A DNA stretch of 64,000 bases, taken from Antedon mediterranea (lineage: Eukaryota; Echinodermata; Crinoidea; Comatulida; Antedonidae). The DNA is taken from the NCBI RefSeq assembly GCF_964355755.1, contig NC_092670.1, forward strand, positions 30,799,795-30,863,794, given 5' to 3'. The notes below the pieces were generated by a model that ran no database searches, was not told the origin of the DNA, and saw only the letters and a list, made by a program, of their open reading frames with translations. The stretch's first letter is position 1. Each line of letters starts with the position of its first letter. The position numbers and the translations under genes are program-made. Positions 38,661 through 50,185 of the stretch are shown piece after piece.

Positions 38661-39045
38661 TAGTCGCGTGGACGCGACTCTATAGTTCACTATGTCGGTC
38701 GGTCGGTCTGTCGGTCTGTCTGTCGGTCCGGTATCACTATGCGTTTTATCGCTTTACTGTACTTTTTGAACTGTTTTGATGTAGAGACAATTAGTCGCGT
38801 GGGTGGACGCGACTCTATAGTTCACTATGTCGGTCGGTCTGTCGGTCTGTCTGTCGGTCCGGTATCACTATGCGTTTTATCGCTTTTCTGTACTTTTTGA
38901 ACTGTTTTGATGTAGAGACAATTAGTCGCGTGGGTGGATGCGACTCTATAGTTCACTATGTCGGTCGGTCTGTCGATCTGTCGGTCTGTCTGTCGGTCCG
39001 GCATCACAATGCGTTTTATCGCTTTTCTGTACTTTTTGAACTGTT
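38661..39045 (+). repeat. 131-bp tandem repeat (TAGTCGCGTGGACGCGACTC), three units
   Basis: Units start TAGTCGCGTG at 38661, 38792 and 38923, exactly 131 bp apart. Each carries a palindromic CGCGTGG.CGCG head, CTCTATAGTTCACTATGTCG, a block of GTCGG/TCTGTCGG microsatellite, then TATCACTATGCGTTTTATCG and TTTTTGAACTGTTTTGATGT. The third unit stops within ACTGTTTTA where the minus-strand LINE tail begins. A related pair lies at 43713-43960 and a fragment at 4189-4250. Confidence 0.92.
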
Positions 39046-39361
39046 TTAATAATAATAATAATAAGATTTTTATAGCGCACATACCACTCCAGAGTGCTCA
39101 AGGCGCATTTAAAAATAAAAAAGAAAATAAATCATACAAATTCCTGAAAAATAAAATGCAATTTCTTTGGAGGGTCCCCATCCGTTGTCGTTCTGTCGCG
39201 GTCCCGGACCCCTACCTAGGTGACCAAACAAAGGAGCAGGATACACATTTGCCTTGCCACAGACGACCGGGTGCTCAGAGACAACAACCAAGACAGAGGC
39301 ACCCCAAAGATAATGCTGGCCAGGAAAAGGTATACAAAACAATTCTAAGTCTAAAAAAACT

Positions 39362-41636
39362 TTAAGAAACCTCATGATTTCCATATGCCTTAATGAATAA
39401 ATGTGTTTTTAATAATTTTTTAAAAGTATCAACAGTTTGGCAAAATCTTATAGAGCTCGGTAGAGCATTCCACAGACGAGGAGCAGTAACGGAGAATGCT
39501 CTGTCACCCCATGAGTGGTGAGACTTAGGCTGATGTAGAAGCAGCGAGTCACTAGAACGCAGATTACGTCCGGGAACATACAGCCTAAGCATGTCAGAAA
39601 TATACTCAGGAGCCATGCCATTTATAGACTTAAAAACAAAGAGTAATATTTTAAAAACAATGCGGTACCTAACAGGGAGCCAATGCAATATTTCCAAAGT
39701 ATTTGATATGTGTCCATATCTTGGTAATTTTTTAACAACTCGTGCCGCTGTATTTTGAATCAGTTGGAGCCTGTGGAGTTGTTTTTGTGGTAGCCCGTAT
39801 AGCAAAGAGTTTCCCATATCTAGTCGTGAAGTGACAAAAGCATGAACAAGTTGTTTAGCTGCTGTCTCATTTATAAACTTGCGAATCCTTCGAATGTTTC
39901 GCAAGTGAAAAGACGACGCAGAAATAGTTTTTGAGATATGAGAAATCATAGTCATACCCACATCCATTTCAACCCCAAGATTTCTAACCTGCCTAGCCGG
40001 GTCAATTTGGGTTTCACCAATGTGAATAAAGCTTGGTGGCAGTTTTTCCAACTGCTGTTTTGATCCAAAGAGAACAAATTCTGTTTTTTCATCATTTAAT
40101 TTAAGAAAGTTGTTTTTCATCCAGACACGCAATTCATAGATCCAATGTTGGAGCAATTCCAAAGAAATGTCACTGTGTTTCATAGTAGGTTTAAAAGAAA
40201 TATAAATCTGAGTATCATCAGCATAAACATGATAGCACAGATCATATTTACTTATGATATCCCGTATCGGGTGTAAATAAATAGTAAACCATTGCGGCCC
40301 AAGAACAGATCCTTGTGGTACCGAAAAATTTAGAAAAGAAGCTTTTGAAATAGCATCACCAATACATACGTGTTGAGGTCGTTTTTCCAAATATGACCGA
40401 CACCAATCAAGTGCATTTCCTTCAATACCAATATAAGTACTGAGTCTATTTAGCAACACAGAATGATCAACCGTATCAAATGCTGCACTTAAATCTAATA
40501 ATACTAGAGCAGTTAGCTTTCCATCATCCATCCCACGTAGGATGTCATTATTTACACGAAGTAATGCCGTTTCAGTACTGTGATGCGCTTTGTAGGCAGA
40601 TTGATACGGATCAAGTAGGCCATGTTTTTGTACATGCGACAAAATCCGTTTAGAAACAACCTTCTCAATTATTTTTCCTAAAAAACTAAGATTCGAGATA
40701 GGTCTGTAGTTTTTCAGAATCTCGGGATCTAGACCTGTTTTTTTCAATGTGGGTCGAACATGGGTGACTTTTAGAGACTCTGGGAAAGAACCACTTTCAA
40801 GAGACTTATTAACAATATGTGTGATTAATGGAATAAATGCAGAAGTACATTTCTTAATCAGTGAAGTTGGTACCGGGTCAAGTGCACACGATTTAGAGGG
40901 AGAATTTTTGACAATTTTTAAAATTTCCTCATCACTTGCAGGTTCGACCGTATAGACCTAGTTAAACCATAAGATATATTATATTTATCAGAAGCAGTTA
41001 TAACTTCGGCAGTATTTTCATTTTCTAGTGAATCACGAATTGATTTAATTTTATTTACAAAAAACACAGAAAATCTTTCAGCAAGAGCTTCATCGGAGAC
41101 AGACGAAGGAAGGACCGATGACTTGGAGTGATGTAAAAGTTTATTTACTATATTGAAAAGTTTCTTTTGATCACCTGTGCAGTCACTAACCAGACTAGAG
41201 TAATACCGCGTCTTGGCCTTTTCTATCAGTCCATTTACAACGCATCTTTGAACACAGTATTCCTGTCTATCCTTAAGAAGCTTTGATTTCATCCATTTAC
41301 GTTCAAGTTGACGACGTACTTTCCTTTCAGATCGAATTTCATCGGTATACCACGGTTTAGCTTCCTTTTGCCTAATTGTTTTGTTCTGAACTGGCGCATG
41401 TAAATCAAGTACAGCTCTGAGATCAGAATAGCTTTCTACACTGTCTTCAAGAATTACACTTACATCGGTTATATTAGACACACAGGCTTTAATGTCATTT
41501 GTGAATTTCTCAATATCAATTTGTTTTAGGTTGCAACTTTTTCTTACAGCTTTGTGTGTTGTGGGCCGTTTAAGATCAAACTTGCAAAATATGGCAAAAT
41601 GATCTGACAGGCCAGGGTGTATCTTTACATCCCTGC
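39362..41636 (-). pseudogene. LINE ORF2 remnant: endonuclease C-terminus and reverse transcriptase
   Basis: The 5' part begins at the tail of the endonuclease (HPGLSDHFAIF, with the conserved SDH) and runs through the linker (PWYTDEIRSERKVRRQLER). A one-base frameshift near 40945 joins this to the RT frame, which is open upstream of its first ATG at 40747 through residues such as CALDPVPTSLI. The RT core is intact: NYRPISNLSFLGKIIEKV, LDLSAAFDTVDHSVLL, SVPQGSVLGP, the catalytic HVYADDTQIYIS and FLKLNDEKTEFVLFG, followed by the C-terminal LHWLPVRYRIVFKI. The frame ends at 39362. The enzyme would copy element RNA at a nicked target, but without the endonuclease core this copy cannot nick DNA. 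Confidence 0.9.
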
Positions 41637-42698
41637 CTTGTGTGCAATGTCATCAATTTTCGCGCCTCTCATTGTCTGACAGATTACGTTCAGATTTGTT
41701 GACCTGCTAAGTCGTTTTGGTTTAAACTGTTTTATCATCGAATCTCCAATAATCAAAATTTTTTATCTAAAGCTGTATCAGAGTGTATCTGTTTGTGTTT
41801 GTTTCTATATTGGCTTAGTTGATCCTGGTATGCAGCAGACGCAGATGATTTTGATTTGGTCAGTTTTGAAGGAGTAGAAGATGGCTGCCTGTTGGTAAGC
41901 TCCTCAAACAGATTATCAATCAATTGTTCAGTTTGTGTAATAGAATCGTTTGTGTTAGAAGAAACTTTCCTTGTTTGCGTTGTCGTAGAACTTGTGTGAC
42001 TTTCCATTATTTGTTTTCTCGTCCTACGTTGTAGTTCAAAATCTGAGGTGTCGATGGCAATTTGCATTCTTTTTAGTTCATATATTTCGTCTTTAGCTAT
42101 GGATAAGCTACGCTCCGTTTCTGTAACTTGTTGACGTAATGTCTTTATTTGTTCTTCTTTGTTCATTGTCCGTTTTTCCCATAACTTCCAAGACTCAAAG
42201 TCAAGTTTCAGATTTTTGTTTTCCTTCTCCAATTTTTTCATTCTTTCATTAGATTTGTCGATCTCAGCTCTAATTTTAGAAATGTCATCATTTTTTTTTG
42301 GGACAGTGTATTTTTAGATGCCTTTGTTTCAGAGACTCAACCTCAGATTTTAGTGATTTGTTTTCTGTTCTGAGATTTTCATTTTCTGTTCTTACAATTT
42401 GTAGCTTAAGCTCATAGTTTTCTTCCATATAGTTGACAATAATATTGTTAAACCTTTTATCAAAGGTTCCAGGATGTTGCTCATTCATTGGAGAGAATTC
42501 ATCACAGATTCTTAATAAGGTTGGCGGAGAACAAGCAGTTTGTGAGTTTGGATTAGAATCCATTTTTGTTAGTGTCGGGGGAGAATCAGATATGTCGATC
42601 CTCTCCATTTCTTTTTCCATATGTATACCATTTGTATTAGCTTGGCATTTGTATATCTTCTTTTTTTCGTTTTTCTTTTTCTGTTTCTTATCAGCCAT
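41637..42698 (-). pseudogene. LINE ORF1 remnant: coiled coil and start of SGNH esterase
   Basis: Starts at the ATG at 42698 (MADKKQKKKNEKKK, a basic N-terminus). Residues about 95-200 are rich in E, K, L and N heptads and are probably coiled coil. A one-base slip in an A9 run near 42291-42299 breaks the first frame (42698-42288) from the second, which resumes with NDDISKIRAEIDKSNERMKK. A Ser/Thr/Gln-rich linker follows. Another one-base shift near 41755 leads into ILIIGDSMIKQFKPKRLSR, whose GDS motif is the nucleophile block I of an SGNH/GDSL esterase, as in L2 and CR1 ORF1. The esterase is cut off near 41637 by the deletion. ORF1 proteins bind element RNA; the esterase role is unclear. Confidence 0.82.
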
Positions 42699-42759
42699 CG
42701 CCTAGTCGTATCAAAAAGCTATTGTAAACCGAGAGTCGATCAAGCGTGAAATTTTTTTT

Positions 42760-43145
42760 TTTTTTTAACTTTAGAAACTTTTTCGAAATTGCTTCCTTTT
42801 CTGTTGGTGTGTGTGTGTGTCTGTTGATCTTTTTGTGTATGTGTAGTTATATGTTTACATTTATATATATAAGTATATAATATTCTTACATGGCTTCCCA
42901 ACATACAAGTTTCAATTGGATTTTTGTTTCCAATTGATCGATACTTTCTTGGTTTTTTTTGCCTCTTTCATTTTGTATATAACTGAATCATCTTTTTATA
43001 CATTATGATTTACTGTATTATATCTCTAAAAAAAAAAAATAATTATTTATTTATAAAATATCAGAAATTATAATGTTTTTTTTACTCAAATATGAATGAA
43101 AGAAATAAATGTTTATTTGAATTTGAAAAAATTTGAATTTGAAAG
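42760..43145 (+). mobile_element. possible 3' end of a + strand LINE with (TTTGAA)n tail
   Basis: An AT-rich stretch with a short TG run (42807-42820) ends in GAAAGAAATAAATGTTTATT followed by TTGAATTTGAAAAAATTTGA and another unit. AATAAA plus a short tandem tail is the usual form of a LINE 3' end. It would lie head-to-head with the minus-strand LINE. No coding part is visible. Confidence 0.4.
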
Positions 43146-43712
43146 ACCAAAAACAAAAGAAAACAAAAGATCTTGACAGTCCTTTCAGTGTTGCGTAATA
43201 GCTTGCACTGGGCGGCGATTCCTTTGATCTGACAAAAGGCGCTAAAAATACGTGTCAATCTTCTCAGTAAAATCAGTTTAAATTTGTAAAAACAGCTAAC
43301 AGAGATATTAAACTTTGATATTTCTTGTAACTAAGGTCGAGATCTTCACGATCGTTGATAAGTTGATTCTTTACAAAAAAAGTTTAATGTCAAATATTAA
43401 AGTAGACGGAAATTATAGAATGGTCGATTCAATTTATTTGAGTAACCTACTATACGATCGGTTTTCGTGGGGGACCAACGTAACGGCTTAGCGTTACAAT
43501 ACACTGACTGGAGCCTACCTGATGATCAATTTGAAAAACCAAGTTTCAACACAGATTTCAACTCCGATGCAGGTTTATTTAAGTTCAGCAGTTTTCGTAT
43601 GTCTTCAGTGCTATCTATATTAAAAATCCGTTGGTTAAGAACTGAGATTTTTCGATGTTTTTAGAGCAGCAGTATTAGACAATTTTAAAAACCAACCGTT
43701 GTTTCACGACAA
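43146..43712. other. non-coding, no feature seen
   Basis: No repeat unit or coding exon was recognised. The 65-codon frame at 43467-43664 has no domain. Confidence 0.4.
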
Positions 43713-43960
43713 TTAGTCGCGTGGACGCGACTCAATAGTTCATTATGTCGGTCGGTCTGTAGGTTTGTCGGTCTGTCGGTCTGTCTGTCGGTCCGGTATC
43801 ACTATGCGTTTTATCGTTTTTCTGTACTTTTTGAACTGTTTTGATGTACAGACAAGTTTTAACTATGTCGGTCGGTCTGTCGGTCGGTCGGTCTGTCGGG
43901 TATCACTTTGCGTTTTCTGTACTTTTTTAACTGTTTTGATGTACAGAAAAGTTTTAAAGT
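43713..43960 (+). repeat. second block of the 131-bp GTCGG repeat
   Basis: A full unit starts TAGTCGCGTGGACGCGACTC at 43713. It is followed at about 43863 by a shortened second unit beginning at ACTATGTCGGTCGG, with its own TATCACTTTGCGTTTT and CTGTTTTGATGTACAGA. The first head-palindrome has been lost from the second unit. Together with 38661-39045 it brackets the LINE, but 1 kb of unrelated sequence separates it from the LINE 5' end. Confidence 0.88.
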
Positions 43961-44486
43961 ACATTACTTTTTGAAAGTTCATTTTTTCTGAGAGCACGCG
44001 ACTTATGGCTGTTGGCCTTAATTTCAAATCTGATGCAGCCATATGACGTCTCGAAGATGGTACCTTGGTGCCAAACAATTTTCGTCGTAATATAGCCGTG
44101 TTTGGTGTAATTTCAAAGGTCTTGACTTGGAGAATAATAATATATACAGTAAACACCTATTTTTGATATTGTAACGTCACTTCTGCTCCCCGAAATAGCA
44201 AAAAAATCACTTTGAGATTTCATAATTTACCGTAATTATGCCATTTCCGGTTATGTGACGTAACTTTTCGGAAGATAGTCGTATTTGGTAGCGAGGTTAT
44301 TGATGTGTATGTGACGTTACTTCCCGTCTTATGACGTCATTACAGCTTCTTTTGCTGTACCCCGAGTATCGCACATCCGTGCTTGTTTATAAAGTACAGT
44401 GACTACTGTCGAATAAGTAGGCCTACAGCCCTCGATTTTAATTCAATTCAAGATTCAAGATATTCAAACTTCATAAAAGACGGATT
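43961..44486. other. non-coding, no feature seen
   Basis: The words ATTCAATTCAAGATTCAAGA near 44445-44465 resemble the tail at 61360-61375 and may mark another retroelement end. Nothing else was recognised. Confidence 0.35.
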
Positions 44487-44563
44487 TGATTATGATGAAG
44501 ATGATGGTGATGATGACGATGATGATAGTGGTGATGATGATGACGGTGATAATGACGACGATT
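44487..44563. repeat. (GAT)n/(GAC)n microsatellite
   Basis: Imperfect trinucleotide run of GATGAT, GGTGAT and GACGAT units, encoding Asp-rich frames only by repetition. Confidence 0.85.
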
Positions 44564-44635
44564 GAAAAAAATCAATTTGAAAGCCCAATTTGTGTCTCAA
44601 GTACTTGCAACTTGTTACGTTTCTAACTATCCCCT

Positions 44636-45120
44636 GGACAATTACCACCCGTACAACTACCACCCGTACAACTACCACCCGGACAACTACCACCCGTACA
44701 ACTACCACCCGGACAACTACCACCCGTACAACTACCACCCGTACAACTACCACCCATCCAACTACCACCCGTACAACTACCACCCGTAAAACTACCACCC
44801 GCACAACTACCACCCGTACAACTACTACCCGGACAACTACCCCCTAGGAAAACTACCCTCTAGGAGAACCACTTATGACAACTAAGATCCGGACAACTAA
44901 TCTCTAGGACAACTACCACACGGACAATTACCCCCTAGAAAACTTTCCTCTAGGACAACTACCCTCTTAGGACAACTAACACCCGGACAACTACCCACTA
45001 GGATAACTACCGTACACCCTAGGACAACTATCCCCTAGGACAACTACCCTCTAGGACAACTACTTTTTACTACAATTGCTATGCCCCTAGGACAACTACC
45101 CTTCCAGAACAACAACACCT
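44636..45120 (+). repeat. 15-17-bp minisatellite, left arm of copy A
   Basis: Nearly perfect ACAACTACCACCCGT/ACAACTACCACCCGG units from 44636 to about 44850 decay to ACAACTACCCCCTAGG-type units up to 45120. In one frame the perfect part reads as repeated Tyr-His-Pro-Asp-Asn and in another as Thr-Thr-Arg; neither is a real gene. Confidence 0.92.
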
Positions 45121-45774
45121 TCTGAACAACCGCACCTCTAAAATATCTAATATCATGACACCTACACCGCCTTTTTTCTCACACTTTGATTATGATCTTG
45201 TAAAACTTTCTGAACTTCAAAACATAGGGAATAGAGAGATTGATCTTAAATGAAAGTTTTGGATATTTCAATATTCGTCAGCAGTTATTTGACATTAAAT
45301 GAGAATTGATAACACTCCAAATTATCTTAAAACGTATTCCAATCTTGAAAAATGGGGTTATTTATTCTTTCGTGACATGAAGATGCCGTATATAAATCTA
45401 GGAACATACAGTTACCTAGCTGCACCAGTCAATCGAAAATCATAATTTAAAAAAAAAAAAAAAATTATCATCCCCTTTATATCGATATTTTGTTCTCTCT
45501 CTTCTTTTCCAAAGAGTAAGAACTTATGTCATGCTGTTCAATGATATACGTTTACTGCAAGTCCAGTAATATGGAATATTAGTTTGGCTGTTACTACTCA
45601 GAAGAACTTGAATTATTTTTTTTAATACATTTTCTCCCCACTCCTCCTTAGAAAATAGAACAAAAAACGTGTTTAAAGAACCTAAAGAATAATTATACCC
45701 ATGATGTGTTTATGTCTAACTTAAACATTTATCCTCATTTTATTTTATTCCAATTCGTAGGCCTATTCTACAGC

Positions 45775-45938
45775 AAATTTATTATTCATTTTATGTAAGT
45801 ATTTCGATGTGGAGAGCCTCTCGACGGTTATTTTTATTTGTAACTTTTAGGTTATCCGGCCTCATTGACTTACTTTTGTATTGTTTTTTTGTAATGTTCT
45901 GTATATTGGCGAAATAAATGATATGATATGATATAAAG
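45775..45938 (+). mobile_element. 5'-truncated LINE or SINE inserted in foldback copy A
   Basis: This block ends GGCGAAATAAATGATATGAT then ATGATATA, a polyadenylation-like signal with a tandem tail. Copy B lacks it: the sequence on either side in A (TCCAATTCGTAGGCC... and AGAACCTCCTAATTTTAC) is continuous in B at about 57325-57350 as TAGGAGGTTCTGTTCTGTAG. The paired copy thus serves as an empty site and shows that this is an insertion made after the two copies diverged. Confidence 0.72.
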
Positions 45939-46660
45939 AACCTCCTAATTTTACTTTAGATTTTACAAAGCCTACACTATTAATTAATTAATTAATTACA
46001 TTAGACGATTTGAAAATAAATTTTTCTCTCTTCCCTCTCTCTCCCCTTTGAAAGGTTCATAAAAGCCTTCCTATTATGAAAATATAGCTAACTGTGCCAA
46101 TTGAGGAAATCATTTGCATTCTTTTTCCCAAAAAGTTTTTTGGAAATAAAAGAATCTTAGGTACATAGGCCTACGTCAATATAATACCGGTAGAATATTT
46201 TAATAATTTCACGTCAAATATTGTAAAATGTATAATTGTGGTACACCGCTTATGTAGTCCCTCTTCACACACAATTTGATTGGTCTAGGACAACTACCCT
46301 TTGGTCAACTAGGTCTACCACCCGGACAAACCGCTGGACAACTCCCTCTTAGGACAACTACCCCTTAGGACAATTACCCCCCTAGGACAATACCCCCTAG
46401 GACAATTTCCCCCTAGGACAATTTCCCCCTAGGACAACAGCCCTCTAGGACAACTACCCCCTGGACAACTGCCCCTAGCTAGGACAATTATCCCTAGCTA
46501 GGACAACTACCCTCTTGGACAACTGCTCCATGTAGTCCTACAACTACCCCTAGGACAACTGTACAGCTTTTGACAACTAACGATTGGTAACCAAATTCTT
46601 GGTAATTGTCCGGGTGGGAGGGAGGTTGTCCTAGGGGAAAGTTGTCTGGGTGGTAATTTA

Positions 46661-47053
46661 AAAGCAAATCATGTGATTCATATTTCATATTTTATTGTTT
46701 ATAATTTAATATTTATCATACAAAATTAACCAAAGATTGTAGGCGGCGCTATACAATCTCTTATTTGACAAAAAAACTATAAATACAATTATTATACGAC
46801 GTTCGTACGTGCCATCATCACTACTGCACTCCACTGATCATTTTTCTATGAAGATAAGGAATACCAAGATAAGTCTGTCCGAGTTTATCAGTAATAAATT
46901 ATAATTTGAGATCCTAAATCTGACCTAGGCTAGGCCTACCTACCAGTGAGTATAATAACCTCATTAACAAAGTATATCATTGGCTTGACTCTGTAATAAT
47001 AAGTATATCCACTGACTACTCGCCTCGCCTACACTGTTGTGTTGGCCTTCTCG
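46661..47053. other. non-coding, no feature seen
   Basis: AT-rich sequence between two mobile elements. No coding exon was recognised. Confidence 0.4.
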
Positions 47054-48069
47054 CTAGTCTATACGGGGAACAGACGATGGTATCGGATCATCTCGGTCGC
47101 GTTTCATTTCGGTCGCGCTTCCGGTAAATCGAACTTCCGGCGATTTCTATGGAACGCCGCTCAATGCAGTACTGTACACTGTAAGCTCTAATTAAAGATC
47201 GAAGTGTAGTCTCTATTATTTTTTAGGTGTTTATTTAAAAATGATTTTATATAATTAATAATCATTATATTTAAATAAATATTGTAAAAACAGTATGTAT
47301 GTTATTAATATTAGTTTAACTTTTTTTTAAATGTTTTTATAATTATATTATAAGCATTATATTTTGATATATTTTGTAAATATTCTATTTGTTTCTGACG
47401 GGAAAAATAACATACAAACTCACTTTACACTTTTGTCAATGATCATTCAATCTTTTTATTTTTAAAACAAAAACATAATTATACACAAATATTGTTTTGC
47501 ATTAATGTAATGCAAAACAAACTCGTTTCACACTGTTTTTTAATTCAATCCTTTTATTTTTGAAACAAAAACGCATATACAATACAAATGTTTACATTCA
47601 TCATTCAAATTGAAACCTTTTTATTTACATCTACAAACGTTATTTAATTTATCTATTTTTTTAATCTTTTATTTATTAGCAATATTTACATCTATCTCAT
47701 CTACAAATCGCGAACATCATTTGATATACAGTAACGCGCGATCCAGCGTAAGGAGCGATCTCTCTGATCGTTGGCCTGCACGATACTCGTCCCAGAGGCG
47801 TAAGAGCGTTCTAGTTGCACGTCGGTAAGCTTGTCGCTGAAGCCGGTCAACAACTTCGCGATGAACTAATTCCTTTGTGATGTGAACATTCTGACTCTCT
47901 TCATGCAGCAGCCCGATTAAGAGGTAGAGTTGAAGTTTTGCAGAAATAACAAAAATAACGATATACTATAATTATCATGAGCAAGTTAACAACATAATAC
48001 ATAATATTAATAATTGATAAGTAATTTTCTTACCACGTCGTCCTTTTCGATTCAGTCTGTTGTGATACT

Positions 48070-49114
48070 GGTGTCTCGAAAACAGAGACCTCGAAAACAG
48101 AGACCAGGGTCTCTGTTTTCGAGAAAATCTCGAAAACAGAGACCCCCACTAAAACGTCTCAATATTACGTAATATAGGGGGTCTCTGTTTTCGAGATTTT
48201 CTCGAAAACAGAGACCCTGGGTCTCTGGTCTCTGTTTCCCCTATATAATACGTTATATAGGGGGTCTCTGTTCAACAGAGACCCCCACTAAAGCGTCTCA
48301 ATATTACATTATATAGGGGGTCTCTATTTTCGAGAAAAACTCGAAAACAGAGACCCCCTATATAACGTATTATTTAGACGTTTTAGTGGGGGTGGAGTCC
48401 CCACTAAAACGTCTCAAGAATGACGTATCAGTAATAAACGGTAACTGATATGCCGATCAAAGAACATGCCGCAACGATAAGAAGAAATTAATGAGTTCTT
48501 GAACGCGTGTATTTTGGAATATATACAAGGTCGACGTCCTAGAAGTAAGATGTATAAATGCATGCTGTGCCTTTTAGAAGCTAAAAAGCGGGAGATTATT
48601 TAAAAAGCTGACACTAGTTTCGTAACATTTATTTACAAGCATAAAAAATAATAACGTACAATGCAATAACAAAATGATATGAGGTCAGACTTTGAGGCAG
48701 ACTGGAGGATGAAGACAAATATATTGTGTTGGGCGAGCCTTAAAAAAGAAATGAATTAAAAAAAAAATAAAAAAATTGATAAATAAATAAACATAAATTC
48801 ACGGTTTTTGCGATAAAAGTTGGGTGTTAATAATTTATGACCAAGCTTGGTGGGTATTTGCAACACTCTTAATAAACAGGGATTATATTAGGGGGTCTCG
48901 GGAAATCTCGAAAAAAGAGACCCCCAATATAATGATACGTTTTAGTGGGGGTCTCTGTTTTCGAATTTTTCTCAAAAACAGAGACCCCCTATATAACGTA
49001 ATATTGACTTAATATTGAGACGTTTTAGTGGGGTCTCTGTTTTCGAGATTTTGTCGAAAACAGAGACCCTGTGTCTCGGGTCTCTGTTTTCGAGGTCTCT
49101 GTTTTCGAGACACC
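48070..49114. mobile_element. GGTCTC-rich foldback element with 11-bp flanking repeat
   Basis: The ends GGTGTCTCGAAAACAGAGAC and its reverse complement stand at 48070 and 49114. They are flanked by TGTTGTGATAC at 48058-48068 and again at 49115-49125. The arms (48070-48415 and about 48890-49114) are built of nested palindromes of GTCTCTGTTTTCGAGA, CCCCCTATATAACGT and CCACTAAAACGTCTCA, so each arm can itself fold. About 20 GGTCTC/GAGACC sites fall in 1 kb. The 470-bp centre is AT-rich and non-coding. A 9-11-bp duplication with long inverted arms suggests a Mutator-like (MULE) group, but this is inference. Confidence 0.82.
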
Positions 49115-49635
49115 TGTTGTGATACCCCTCAAGGTCGCTGTTGGTCCTCTATGTTGTTGGGACAATATGGTTTCATTCTAATTCAATAGCACGAGACATA
49201 ATGCGACACGTCAATGCATTATGCTTTTAAAAAATGTTACATTACATACATAATCGTAATAATATCTTTCAGTGCAATATAGTGTATAAAAAAGCTCAGT
49301 AAATTCTCTCACTGATTTTAACTGGCACCAAACAAATATTCCCAATTTATTCATTCATAATTATTAACATATTGGAGTCGTCTTCGTAAGCTACTTGTTG
49401 TGTCCTTAAAATATAGATAAACATTGTTACAAATGCAAACATGTTTATAAATTCGAACTGCACGTACCGAGTGCTGAAAGAGAGTTAAATCGGACAGTTA
49501 AGTCTCAATCCTACAATAGCATCCATTTTCGTATGCTTTATGCATAATTGACGCGCCATACACCACGATCAATATTGTTGAAAATTGACCTTAATTGACA
49601 CGCGACCGAAATGAAACGCGACCGAGATGATCGTA

Positions 49636-50185
49636 ATTCCAGACGATCGGGACCACGGACGACCGATCGTCCAGTGTTTTCAGAACCACGTTGGGCCCGA
49701 TCGTCTTACCAGTTGGTCCCGATCGTCTTAGCGTTGGGCCCGATAGTCTTTTGTGTTATACAAAATAATGTGCCACATTTCATCATTTTTCCGCTAGTGC
49801 TCAGTGTCAACGTGCTTTTCTTGCGTACTTAAGATTTTAATTTAAAAGTAATAAATTATATTTTTTCTGATTTTATCATAATTTTACCCTATTTTCCCAC
49901 AACTGGTTTTAAGAATTTCTTACCAATACTCTCGATTTATGAATAAATGTGATTGATTTTGATTGTTATTATTGTGTTGTTTGTATTCGCGTATTTATTT
50001 ATTTTTTATTTTCCCGAGAATGTTTTGGGCCCGATCGTCTTGTTTGTTGGGCCCGGTCGTCTGGGCCCGATCGTCTCTGGGCCCGATCGTCTTTCACCCT
50101 TGATAGTCTCACGAATTGGGCCCGATTGTCTTGAAGTGGGCCCGATCGTCTGGGCCCGGTCGTCCGTGGTCCCGATCGTCTGATA
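49636..50185 (-). repeat. GACGATCGGGCCCA minisatellite, two clusters
   Basis: Clusters at 49636-49745 and 50027-50185 contain irregular repeats of GGGCCCGATCGTCT or its variants (GGTCCCGATCGTC, GGGCCCGGTCGTC). They are separated by about 280 bp of AT-rich DNA. Both lie in the right end of the CTAG-flanked element and look like expanded subterminal motifs. Confidence 0.82.

Larger units (their letters stand above)
39046..42745 (-). mobile_element. L2/CR1-like non-LTR retrotransposon, internally deleted
   Basis: Read on the minus strand, the order is ORF1 remnant (42698-41637), ORF2 remnant (41636-39362), a 300-bp 3' UTR, and a (TTA)n tail at 39060-39046 preceded by GTGCGCTATAAAAATC. The coding parts belong to the L2/CR1 group by reverse transcriptase signature and by an esterase-bearing ORF1. 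A deletion has removed the end of ORF1 and most of the endonuclease. The few frameshifts and long intact RT frame suggest a fairly recent loss of function. The 5' end is approximate and may lie in the poly-T near 42750-42768. Confidence 0.88.
44636..46660 (+). mobile_element. minisatellite-armed foldback element, copy A
   Basis: Left arm 44636-45120: 15-bp units of ACAACTACCACCCGT, becoming GGACAACTACCCCCTAG variants. Core about 45130-46270. Right arm 46285-46565: the same GGACAACTACC units in the same orientation, then TAACGATTGGTAACCAAATT, then a short opposite-facing piece (GGTAATTGTCCGGG, GTTGTCCTAGGGG) to about 46660. The core aligns in reverse complement with 57020-58110 of copy B through many shared phrases, for example GTTCCTAGATTTATATACGG (reverse complement in A) and CTCAATTGG.. 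..AGTTAGCTAT. No protein is encoded, so it would be non-autonomous. The repeat-built arms recall foldback (FB, Galileo) transposons, but no relationship is shown. Confidence 0.75.

Noticed and set aside
44490-44847. Val-rich, Thr-Thr-Arg and Tyr-His-Pro repeat proteins
   Set aside because: Products of the ACAACTACCACCCGT minisatellite and the GAT microsatellite; no start context, no flanking exon.
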